Shown here: positions 1 through 5,872 of the stretch, piece by piece
Layout: each line of letters starts with the position of its first letter
Position numbering within the stretch: position 1 is the stretch's first letter
Assembly (NCBI GenBank): GCA_021789395.1
Contig: JAJYJP010000028.1
Span: 1-10,393, forward strand
DNA from: a bacterium
GTDB taxonomy: Bacteria; Patescibacteriota; Minisyncoccia; Moranbacterales; UBA2206
Reading direction: 5' to 3'
DNA: 10,393 bases
Translations under genes and position numbers: made by a program
Notes under the pieces: model-generated
What the model saw: only the letters and a program-made list of their open reading frames with translations
Told to the model about the DNA's origin: nothing
Databases searched by the model: none

Positions 1-840
1 TTGGGAATAAACAACAGTGTAGTTTTTGGAAGGGATGGTTATTTCGGGAAAAGTGTATGCTTTTTTGCTTTTGTCTTCCAATTTCCAGCCGGAAAGGTCG
101 ATCGGGTCGGAACCGAAATTGTACAATTCGATAAATTCATTGTCTTTGTCACTGCCGAGCGGATTGGGAAGAAGCTCGTTGATGCGAATATTTTTCGAAT
201 AGGTTTTTTCTTGGGCGGGCTGGGGTGAGGAAGGGGTTGTTGGTATGGGCGTTGCTGAAACGGGAGCGGTTTCGGGAGAATTGGTTTTTGGGGAAGAATT
301 GGAAGAAGAATTTGTCCCTAAAAAACTGCTGTTGCGAGGATCGGGACTGGTTTGTAAAAAGAAAGCCGAGCGATCATTTGGGGACAAATTTCCTTCTATT
401 CTTTCCATCGACTCGTTTGTTTTAAGTCCGTCCCAGGTAAGTTTGTCTAAAACAGAGTTGTCTTTGTTTGTGATAAGCACTCCTCCGCTTCCGGTCAATA
501 ACGATCCGTCATAAGTCGCATCAAGGTCCGTGCCAACCGCTCCAGATCCAAAAAGAAAATAACCTTCGCTTGGAATATTTGTGTTTGTCCAATTGATATT
601 TTTTTTCGTGATCGATCCGTCAGAACTTACTAATTCTAAATTTATTTCATTTTTTAAATTTATTTCAGAATTTCCGTAATTATATATTTCAACAAATTCA
701 TTGCTGGCACTTTTAATTCCGGCGGCTGCTTCGGAAATAAGCAGGGTATTTTCTTGAGCGAAAACATTTTTTGTAAAACAAAAAAGCCCCGAGAAAGACA
801 GGGTTAAAAACAATAATAAGATTGCCTTTTTACTTTTCAC
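1..840 (-). CDS. Secreted lamin-tail-domain protein (C-terminal part beyond window)
   Basis: This reading frame is open from a GTG start at 838-840 to the window edge, giving 280 residues with the C-terminus missing. Residues 1-28 form a signal peptide: KSKK, a hydrophobic core, then a likely cut after VFA (A28). Residues 33-100 resemble a lamin-tail domain (LISEAAAG, NEFVEIYNYGNSEINL). Residues 117-168 continue this beta-rich domain and end in SPDPRN. A Ser/Pro/Thr-rich linker covers 171-216. A second, more typical lamin-tail domain starts at 217 (IRINELLPNP, DNEFIELYNFGSDPIDLSGW). Such domains are beta-sandwiches found on bacterial surface proteins, often as repeats or beside nucleases, so an extracellular adhesive or nucleic-acid-related role is possible but inferred. 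No clear SD precedes the GTG. It was chosen because it gives an intact signal peptide and the upstream frame offers no better start. No partner gene is visible. Confidence 0.85.
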   Translation of the reverse strand, partial: MKSKKAILLLFLTLSFSGLFCFTKNVFAQENTLLISEAAAGIKSASNEFVEIYNYGNSEINLKNEINLELVSSDGSITKKNINWTNTNIPSEGYFLFGSGAVGTDLDATYDGSLLTGSGGVLITNKDNSVLDKLTWDGLKTNESMERIEGNLSPNDRSAFFLQTSPDPRNSSFLGTNSSSNSSPKTNSPETAPVSATPIPTTPSSPQPAQEKTYSKNIRINELLPNPLGSDKDNEFIELYNFGSDPIDLSGWKLEDKSKKAYTFPEITIPSKNYTVVYSQ

Positions 841-927
841 CCGTATTTGTTTTTATTTTTAAGTTAAATTGAAATGCAAAGTTAATGGATGAGCTTATTT
901 TTAGAATAACACGAAAAATTTAAAAAA

Positions 928-950
928 TCAACCCCTGTGGGGGTTGGAAT
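928..950 (-). terminator. Rho-independent terminator of ruvB
   Basis: Read on the minus strand, CAACCCC and GGGGTTG form a 7-bp stem with a CACA-type loop, followed by ATTTTTT and more T-rich sequence. It lies about 30 nt past the ruvB stop, so it ends that transcript and insulates it from the lamin-tail gene downstream on the same strand. Confidence 0.85.
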
Positions 951-980
951 TTAATTTCAAAAAAACTAAATTTAGAATTT

Positions 981-1985
981 CTAAAATAAACCTTCCTGTT
1001 TGTTGTAGGGAATGTCCAAATGCTTGTAACCGTTTTCGGTGACGACGCGGCCGCGGGGCGTGCGCGCCAAAAATCCGATTTGGAGAAGGTATGGTTCATA
1101 AACATCCTCGATCGTTTTTATTTCTTCCGAAGTGGCGGCGGCAATGGTGGAAAGACCGACTGGACCACCGTCGAATTTTTCAATAATAGTTTTTAAGATG
1201 TGTTTATCGGCTGGTTCCAGTCCGATCGGATCGACATCGATCATTTCCAGCGCTTCGCGAGCGATGATGCTGTCGACCGAAGTGTGGTTTTTAATTTGAG
1301 AATAGTCGCGTACCCGTTTCAGAAGCCGGTTGGCGACGCGGGGAGTCTGGCGGGAACAACTAGCGATCTTTTCCAAGCCGGAATCTTCCACGGTGATGTC
1401 CAAAATACGGCTCGAGCGCTTTAAAATATTTTTTATGTCATTATTTTCGTAAAATTCCAACCGGTAGGTGGCACCGAAGCGGTTGCGCAAAGGATTGGAA
1501 ATCGAACCTAGTTTAGTGGTAGCACCGATCAAAGTGAAGCGAGGAAGATCAAGTTGGATTGTGCGGGCGCTGGGACCCTTGCCGATAATAATATCCAATT
1601 TAAAATCCTCCATGGCCGGATAAAGAATTTCCTCGATCGATTTGTTGAGGCGATGGATCTCGTCGATGAAAAGGATGTCTCCGTCTTGAAGATTGGTAAG
1701 AATCGAACCGAAATCACCGACCCGTTCGATGGCCGGACCAGAAGTGGTTTTAATGTTGACGCCCATTTCTTTGGCGACGATATTGGCTAAAGTGGTTTTG
1801 CCTAAACCGGCCGGGCCGTAAAGCAGGATATGTTCAATCGGCTCATTTCTTTTTTTGGCGGCCTGGATCAAAATATCGAGATTTTTTTTGACTTTTTCCT
1901 GGCCGACGTATTCGGAAAAGCTCTGGGGGCGCAGAGTGGTGTCGAGATTTATGTCTTCTGTTTGTTCGCTTGAATTGGTAAGCAT
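981..1985 (-). CDS. ruvB: Holliday junction branch migration ATPase RuvB
   Basis: RuvB is the AAA+ motor that, as hexamers loaded by RuvA, drives Holliday junction branch migration in recombination repair. The 334-residue length is normal. Visible motifs are Walker A GPAGLGKTT (57-65), Walker B DILFIDE (103-109), sensor 1 GATTK (154-158), the arginine-finger segment NPLRNRFG (164-171), sensor 2 TPRVANRLLKR (214-224) and the C-terminal winged helix with GPVGLSTIAAA and the DVYEPYLLQIGFLARTPRGR signature. All catalytic positions appear intact. ruvA and ruvC are not adjacent. The ATG at 1985 has only a weak, distant AGGA upstream. A TAGAAT -10-like box lies at 2017-2022 on this strand without a good -35. 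The gene ends at its own terminator. Confidence 0.98.
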   Translation of the reverse strand: MLTNSSEQTEDINLDTTLRPQSFSEYVGQEKVKKNLDILIQAAKKRNEPIEHILLYGPAGLGKTTLANIVAKEMGVNIKTTSGPAIERVGDFGSILTNLQDGDILFIDEIHRLNKSIEEILYPAMEDFKLDIIIGKGPSARTIQLDLPRFTLIGATTKLGSISNPLRNRFGATYRLEFYENNDIKNILKRSSRILDITVEDSGLEKIASCSRQTPRVANRLLKRVRDYSQIKNHTSVDSIIAREALEMIDVDPIGLEPADKHILKTIIEKFDGGPVGLSTIAAATSEEIKTIEDVYEPYLLQIGFLARTPRGRVVTENGYKHLDIPYNKQEGLF

Positions 1986-2029
1986 TTTTTTAAATAAAAT
2001 TCCTAAGTCTTAGCTTATTCTATCACTAC

Positions 2030-2058
2030 TTGACAGTATTTAAAAGCTGTGCTAGGAT
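2030..2058 (+). promoter_or_regulatory. Strong sigma70-type promoter of the RNA/small-protein unit
   Basis: TTGACA (2030-2035), exactly 17 nt, then TAGGAT (2053-2058) make a near-consensus promoter. The expected start site is about 2065, where the first RNA hairpin begins. It diverges from ruvB and is one of the best promoters in the window, which suggests abundant transcript. Confidence 0.85.
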
Positions 2059-2065
2059 ACAAGGT

Positions 2066-2263
2066 CATATAAATTTTGCCGCTCGTCGGCGTTTATGTGG
2101 CTAGCAGTAAACTGTAGACAACTTTGGGGATTTCTATCTTTTATCCTCAAAACCGGGAACTTTTTTATCAAGATATGGGCGCCGGGGTTTCGGCTCCGAC
2201 GTGCCTCGATACTGTTCCTTCCCTGTGGCTCCAAGTTGCAGGATCATTGTCTACAGATTAGTG
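2066..2263 (+). ncRNA. Highly structured RNA, unidentified, 6S-like rod shape
   Basis: Two structures are readable. A 5' hairpin pairs CATATAAA (2066-2073) with TTTATGTG (2092-2099), then GCCG with CGGC around a CTCGT loop. A long rod is closed by CTGTAGACAA (2112-2121) with TTGTCTACAG (2247-2256), a perfect 10 bp. Inside it are 2122-2129 with 2229-2235; a large open region (2130-2155 against 2219-2228); GGAAC with GTTCC (2156-2160/2214-2218); TATC with GATA (2166-2169/2208-2211); GGC with GCC; and a CGGGG/CTCCG tip (2183-2187/2194-2198). A closing stem, a big internal bubble and an interrupted apical rod match the general layout of 6S RNA, the RNA polymerase-binding regulator, but no conserved 6S sequence block was recognised. 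It could instead be a cis-acting leader for the 60-residue gene 28 nt downstream, since no terminator lies between them. The SRP, RNase P and tmRNA signatures I know are absent. The structure is well supported and its identity is open. Confidence 0.6.
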
Positions 2264-2291
2264 ACTTTTATAAAAAATACGAGGAGGGAAA

Positions 2292-2474
2292 ATGAAAAAC
2301 TTACCGTTTGTTATCTGGATGGTTGGCGCTCCCATAGGCGAAGCGTTCGGTCAGTATGTTGACGAATACTTGTGCAAACACGTGTATTCAGGCACGGTGT
2401 CAGGAGTCGGTGCTTTAATAGCTGTTGTGTTCTACTGTTTCATAGGGTACAAGCTCTACGAAAAAAAGAGCTAA
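2292..2474 (+). CDS. Small membrane protein of unknown function (60 aa)
   Basis: I do not recognise this family. The ATG at 2292 follows a strong SD (GGAGGG at 2283-2288), so it is very likely translated even though it is only 60 residues long. It has two hydrophobic stretches, residues 5-20 (FVIWMVGAPIGEAFG region) and 37-54 (VGALIAVVFYCFIGYKL region). They are joined by a polar segment with acidic and Cys/His residues (DEYLCKH, 24-30), and the tail is basic (YEKKS). A two-pass hairpin in the cytoplasmic membrane is likely. It is the only gene in a unit with its own promoter and terminator, behind about 225 nt of structured RNA. Its expression may therefore depend on that RNA, or the two may act together. 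Function is unknown. Confidence 0.75.
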   Translation: MKNLPFVIWMVGAPIGEAFGQYVDEYLCKHVYSGTVSGVGALIAVVFYCFIGYKLYEKKS

Positions 2475-2486
2475 TACAAATCCAAG

Positions 2487-2527
2487 GCCTCGGACGAGGG
2501 AGCGTTTCCGTCCGGGGCTTTTTTTAT
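2487..2527 (+). terminator. Strong rho-independent terminator of the RNA/small-protein unit
   Basis: GCCTCGGACG (2487-2496) pairs fully with CGTCCGGGGC (2509-2518), 10 bp with one G-T pair, followed by seven T (2519-2525). It begins 12 nt after the small gene's stop. Confidence 0.95.
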
Positions 2528-2552
2528 TGTCTGAACCACTGATTAGCACCTG

Positions 2553-2580
2553 AATTCACGTGATAACACGTGAATTTTTT
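2553..2580 (+). terminator. Hairpin with T-tract, possible second terminator
   Basis: AATTCACGTG and CACGTGAATT form a perfect 10-bp stem with an ATAA loop, followed by a run of T to 2580 on the plus strand. It could back up the terminator at 2487-2527. Since it lies inside a repeat element it may simply be part of that element. The minus strand has no T-tract after the stem. Confidence 0.5.
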
Positions 2581-2582
2581 AA

Positions 2583-2674
2583 TTGTAGAGATGTAATTTA
2601 TTGCGTCTAATTTTATTAATATTACGTCTGGAATTATATTAAAAAACAAGACGCGATGAATCGCGTCTCTACAA
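2583..2674. repeat. MITE-like palindromic element with 26-bp terminal inverted repeats
   Basis: The left end (2583-2608, starting TTGTAGAGATG) and the reverse complement of the right end (2649-2674, starting TTGTAGAGACG) match at 21 of 26 positions, and all five differences are transitions. The right arm also contains its own 8-bp hairpin (AGACGCGA/TCGCGTCT). The 40 bp between the arms are AT-rich and non-coding. The size, terminal repeats and lack of coding fit a miniature inverted-repeat element. No clear target duplication is visible beyond a possible AA. Confidence 0.65.
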
Positions 2675-2725
2675 AAGTGAAAATAAAATCATGTGCAATC
2701 AGAAAAATCAGTGAGAATCAGTGGT

Positions 2726-5700
2726 TTAGAGGTCTGTCACTCTCTCCACTTCCTCAATCGTCGTTTCGCCTTCAAGGACTTTTAGAATTCCGTCCTGAAC
2801 CATTGTGATCATTCCGTTCTCAATGGCCTTATCTTGAAGTTCGGATGTAATTGCCATTCGGTTAATGAGGTCTTGAATGTCGCGGTCGATTACAAAAACT
2901 TCAGTGATGGTGGTGCGGCCCTTGTAGCCGATATGGTTGCATTTCTCACAACCCGCCACGGCGGGTTTGTAAATTTCTGAAATTTTTGGAATTTCCAACT
3001 TGGATTTTGGTGAAATAGTTTTCAAAACTTTTTCCATTTTTTCTTTTTCTTCGGGAGTCGGGACGACTTTTTCTTTGCAGTCGCAGAGTTTTCGAACCAA
3101 GCGTTGGGCGATGAAGGCGTTGGCGGAAGAAGCAATGTCGGTCGGACTTACTCCCATATTCAAAATTCTCTGCACGGCTCCGGCGGCGTTGTTGGTGTGA
3201 ATGGTTGAGAGAACCATATGTCCGGTCATCGCGGCCTGGACGGCGATCTGGGCGGTTTCATTGTCGCGGATTTCGCCGATCATCAGGATATCCGGATTTT
3301 GGCGAAGCAGCGCGCGCAGGGCGGTGGAAAAAGTATAACCGTCTTTTTCATTGACCGGAGTTTGCAAAATGCCCTCAATCTGATATTCGATCGGATCTTC
3401 GACGGTGATGATTTTTACTTCTGGTTTGTTAAGAACGTTCAGAATTGAATAGAGTGTTGTAGTTTTTCCGGAACCGGTCGGACCGGTATTAAGAAGAATG
3501 CCGTTGGGCTTTTTTATTTCTTCAAAAATTTTATCCAAGTTTTGTTTTCTGATACCGAGCTTGTTAACATCTAAATCAACCGAAGCTTTGCTCAGAAGCC
3601 GCATCACAACTGTTTCGCCGTATCCGCCCAAAATAATCGAGACGCGTACGTCGGTTGATTTTTCTTTTGCTTCAATGTCATCGTCTAGTTTTATCGTAAA
3701 CCGACTGTCCACGACGCCTTCCCGCACTTCAGTTTTAACGCCGGAAAGAATTTTTATTTCTCCCAAGAGCGCCGGATATTCATTCAATGGAATTTCGGCG
3801 ACTGTTTGTAAAATGCCATCGATGCGGAAGCGGATTTTGACTGTCTCCGGTCCCGGTTCGACGTGGATGTCGCCGACTTTCAACTGAAGGGCAGCGGCAA
3901 AAATCAATTTATTTTTCTCGGAAGTTTTGGCGGCGGCTAGGGTTTCGGCAAATTTTTTAAAATCAGAATGGGATTTCTCGGCAGTTTCAAAAGTGTCTTT
4001 ACTGATTAAAATTCCGTGTCCGAGTGAAGACGCAATCAACTTTTCATAAATATCCAATAAAAAATCTCCATCACCGGTGACGCTTTTGACTTCGTCGATC
4101 GAAGTGATGCCTTCAATGGCTTTTAAAATTCCGTCCTGAAGCATCGTGATCATTCCGGATTCCAGGGCGGCGACGGTCAAGTCTGATTCGCCGGCTAGAT
4201 CCATAACTAGTTTTTCAATTTCCGGATTGATGGTGAGAACTTCAAAGATTCCCACGCGGCCTTTATAGCCCAGGTTGTTGCATTTCGGACAGCCTTTTGG
4301 GCGATAGAGTTTAGTGATTTCTTTTGGAATTTCTACTTTAGATTTTGGAGAAATAATCGAAAGCATTTTCTTAAGAGACTCGATCGATTCTTTGGCGGGA
4401 ACATATTCTTCTTTGCAATCACAGAGTTTGCGGACCAAGCGTTGGCCGATAATAGCATTAATGGCTGGAGCGATGAAAGAGGGTTTTATTCCCATTTCAA
4501 TCAAACGGGGGATGGTGGCGGTGGCGCTGTTGCTGTGAATGGTGGAAAGCACCATATGTCCGGTGAGAGCAGCGTTGACTGCGATGTCGGCTGTTTCATC
4601 ATCGCGAATTTCACCGACCAGCACCACATCAGGATCCTGTCGGACTATGGCGCGCAGGCCGTTGGCAAAAGTATAGCCGCGTTCCTTGTCGACCTGGGTT
4701 TGGGAAATCCCCTTGACTTCGTATTCGATCGGATCTTCGATCGTAATGATTTTTGTTTCCGGGTCGTTAAGTTTGTTGATGATGGAATAGAGCGTCGTCG
4801 TTTTTCCGGAACCGGTCGGACCGGTTGTCAGAACCATGCCGTTGGGCGCGGCAATTTGTTTTTGGACTTCTTCATAGGCCAGGCCGCGCAAACCGAGATT
4901 TTCCACGTCCACTTTGATGGAATCCGGATCCAGAAGGCGCATCACGATGCTCTCGCCAAAATTTCCCGGAATAGTGGAGACGCGGATGGCGATCTTCTTG
5001 TCTCCGATCGTCACTTCGAACGTGCCGTCTTGAGCGATGTCGGTCAGGTTCAGTTTCATGTCGGAAAGCATCTTGATGCGGGAAACGATCGTATGGAAAA
5101 CGGTCAGTGGCAGATAAGTAACGTCATGCAGGACGCCGTCGATGCGGTAGCGCAGACGCAATTCTTTTTCTTGCGGCTCAATATGGACATCGCTGGCACC
5201 TAATTTATAAGCGCCGCCCATGATGACGTTCAGAACTTGGGAAGTAGGAAGTTCACTGATGCGCTGCTTTAGCGTGATAAGATCATTCAGGTCATTTTCA
5301 AATTTTTCCAAATCTTTGCCGGTCAGACTGACACTAAGATCGGTAAGCACATCGACAAAAACAATCTTCTTGTAACGATCCTGGATCTTCCGCATGTTAT
5401 ATCCGGACACAATGAACAGTTTTATTTCCCAACCTTTTTCTTCCTGGAGGTTTTTGAGAAATCGGACCGTCTCTTCTTTGGTCGGATCCGTTGAAACCAT
5501 GGAAATTTTCTTTCCGGATTTTTGGATGACGGCCAGATTATATTTTTTCGAATCTTCTTCTGGTAGCAGGCGGATATTTTCATCGCTGATCGGGATCAGA
5601 TTAGTATCGACATACGGCAAGCCAATCTCTTCAGCGTAAGCCGAAGCTTGTTCCTCTTCGGAACGATGCCGCATCCGAGACAGGACTTTTTGGGCCTCTT

Positions 5701-5752
5701 TTTCTTTTTTTGATTCTTCTTCTTTGACGGGTTTGGTGAGTACTTTAATCAT
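2726..5752 (-). CDS. Tandem double-module GspE/PilB-type ATPase
   Basis: PilB/GspE ATPases sit at the cytoplasmic base of type IV pili or type II secretion systems and power pilin assembly. Family members usually have one ATPase module in roughly 550-600 residues; this 1008-residue protein has two. Residues 1-130 resemble the N-terminal GspE/MshE domain. Module 1 has SDVHIEP (187-193), Walker A GPTGSGKTT (311-319), IEDPIEY (338-344), Walker B with VGEIRD (379-384), His-box TGHMVLSTIH (397-406) and a Zn site C444/C446/C488/C491. Module 2 repeats all of these: GDIHVEP (627-633), GPTGSGKTT (757-765), VEDPIEY (784-790), IGEIRD (825-830), TGHMVLSTIH (843-852) and C890/C892/C935/C938. The AQDGTF segment of module 1 is VREGVVDSRF in module 2, and module 2 has no second N-terminal domain. 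Both catalytic sites look functional. The reading frame is continuous. The start ATG lacks an SD but has a plausible promoter. No other pilus gene is in the window. Confidence 0.95.
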   Translation of the reverse strand: MIKVLTKPVKEEESKKEKEAQKVLSRMRHRSEEEQASAYAEEIGLPYVDTNLIPISDENIRLLPEEDSKKYNLAVIQKSGKKISMVSTDPTKEETVRFLKNLQEEKGWEIKLFIVSGYNMRKIQDRYKKIVFVDVLTDLSVSLTGKDLEKFENDLNDLITLKQRISELPTSQVLNVIMGGAYKLGASDVHIEPQEKELRLRYRIDGVLHDVTYLPLTVFHTIVSRIKMLSDMKLNLTDIAQDGTFEVTIGDKKIAIRVSTIPGNFGESIVMRLLDPDSIKVDVENLGLRGLAYEEVQKQIAAPNGMVLTTGPTGSGKTTTLYSIINKLNDPETKIITIEDPIEYEVKGISQTQVDKERGYTFANGLRAIVRQDPDVVLVGEIRDDETADIAVNAALTGHMVLSTIHSNSATATIPRLIEMGIKPSFIAPAINAIIGQRLVRKLCDCKEEYVPAKESIESLKKMLSIISPKSKVEIPKEITKLYRPKGCPKCNNLGYKGRVGIFEVLTINPEIEKLVMDLAGESDLTVAALESGMITMLQDGILKAIEGITSIDEVKSVTGDGDFLLDIYEKLIASSLGHGILISKDTFETAEKSHSDFKKFAETLAAAKTSEKNKLIFAAALQLKVGDIHVEPGPETVKIRFRIDGILQTVAEIPLNEYPALLGEIKILSGVKTEVREGVVDSRFTIKLDDDIEAKEKSTDVRVSIILGGYGETVVMRLLSKASVDLDVNKLGIRKQNLDKIFEEIKKPNGILLNTGPTGSGKTTTLYSILNVLNKPEVKIITVEDPIEYQIEGILQTPVNEKDGYTFSTALRALLRQNPDILMIGEIRDNETAQIAVQAAMTGHMVLSTIHTNNAAGAVQRILNMGVSPTDIASSANAFIAQRLVRKLCDCKEKVVPTPEEKEKMEKVLKTISPKSKLEIPKISEIYKPAVAGCEKCNHIGYKGRTTITEVFVIDRDIQDLINRMAITSELQDKAIENGMITMVQDGILKVLEGETTIEEVERVTDL

Positions 5753-5777
5753 AAAAACAAAGTCTTAATTTATCTTC

Positions 5778-5806
5778 ATTTTAGTTTATTTTGGAATAAT
5801 TAACAA
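5778..5806 (-). promoter_or_regulatory. Probable promoter of the double ATPase gene
   Basis: On the minus strand TTGTTA (5801-5806), a 17-nt spacer and TAAAAT (5778-5783) precede the ATG at 5752. The predicted leader is about 19 nt and has no SD. It lies downstream of the terminator of the DHH gene, consistent with separate transcription. Confidence 0.45.
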
Positions 5807-5814
5807 ACCAGAGA

Positions 5815-5845
5815 AAGAAAAAAGAAAAACGGACCCATGCCCGTT
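5815..5845 (-). terminator. Probable terminator of the DHH-family gene
   Basis: On the minus strand AACGG and CCGTT (5841-5845/5828-5832) form a short stem with an 8-nt loop, followed by a long T-rich run broken by single C (TTTCTTTTTTC). It lies about 28 nt after the stop. The stem is short, so confidence is moderate. Confidence 0.5.
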
Positions 5846-5872
5846 CGGGATCGATTATGGCTATAAAAAATA

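Larger units (their letters stand above)
2531..2729. repeat. Outer imperfect inverted-repeat element between the small gene and the double ATPase gene
   Basis: CTGAACCACTGATT (2531-2544) and the reverse complement of 2716-2729 (CTAAACCACTGATT) match at 13 of 14 positions and bound this gene-free stretch. Just inside the right end, ATCAG/ATCAGTG units recur about every 10 bp (2689-2725). The right terminus contains the TAA stop (2726-2728) of the minus-strand ATPase gene. No transposase is present. It may be a non-autonomous element or a decayed intergenic repeat, and it holds the hairpin at 2553-2580 and the inner element at 2583-2674. Confidence 0.5.

Noticed and set aside
225..514. Plus-strand ORFs in the first 500 bases
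   Set aside because: They are antisense to the lamin-tail gene, whose minus-strand frame has a signal peptide and two domain motifs.
2066..2263. tRNA, tmRNA, SRP RNA or RNase P RNA at this locus
   Set aside because: No cloverleaf, no SRP GGAAG/GCAGC-type loop motif, no tag-peptide reading frame with tRNA-like ends, and no RNase P conserved blocks were found.
2095..2295. 66-codon plus-strand ORF whose stop overlaps the ATG of the 60-aa gene
   Set aside because: It has no SD, starts inside the 3' arm of the first RNA hairpin and runs through the structured RNA. Its peptide has no coherent pattern.
2686..2729. Periodic ATCAG/ATCAGTG units as a CRISPR or satellite array
   Set aside because: The units are only about 10 bp, few and imperfect, with no spacers and no cas genes. 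They fit the end of an intergenic repeat element.
3498..3887. 129-codon plus-strand ORF
   Set aside because: It is antisense to the second ATPase module and has low-complexity Ser-rich content with no start signals.
4442..5203. 253-codon plus-strand ORF
   Set aside because: It is antisense to the well-supported ATPase gene. Its length follows from the codon bias of that gene, and it has no promoter, SD or recognisable motif.
5846..5872. Continuous operon from the DHH gene into the ATPase gene
   Set aside because: A probable terminator and a separate promoter lie between them, so independent transcription is more likely, although readthrough cannot be excluded.
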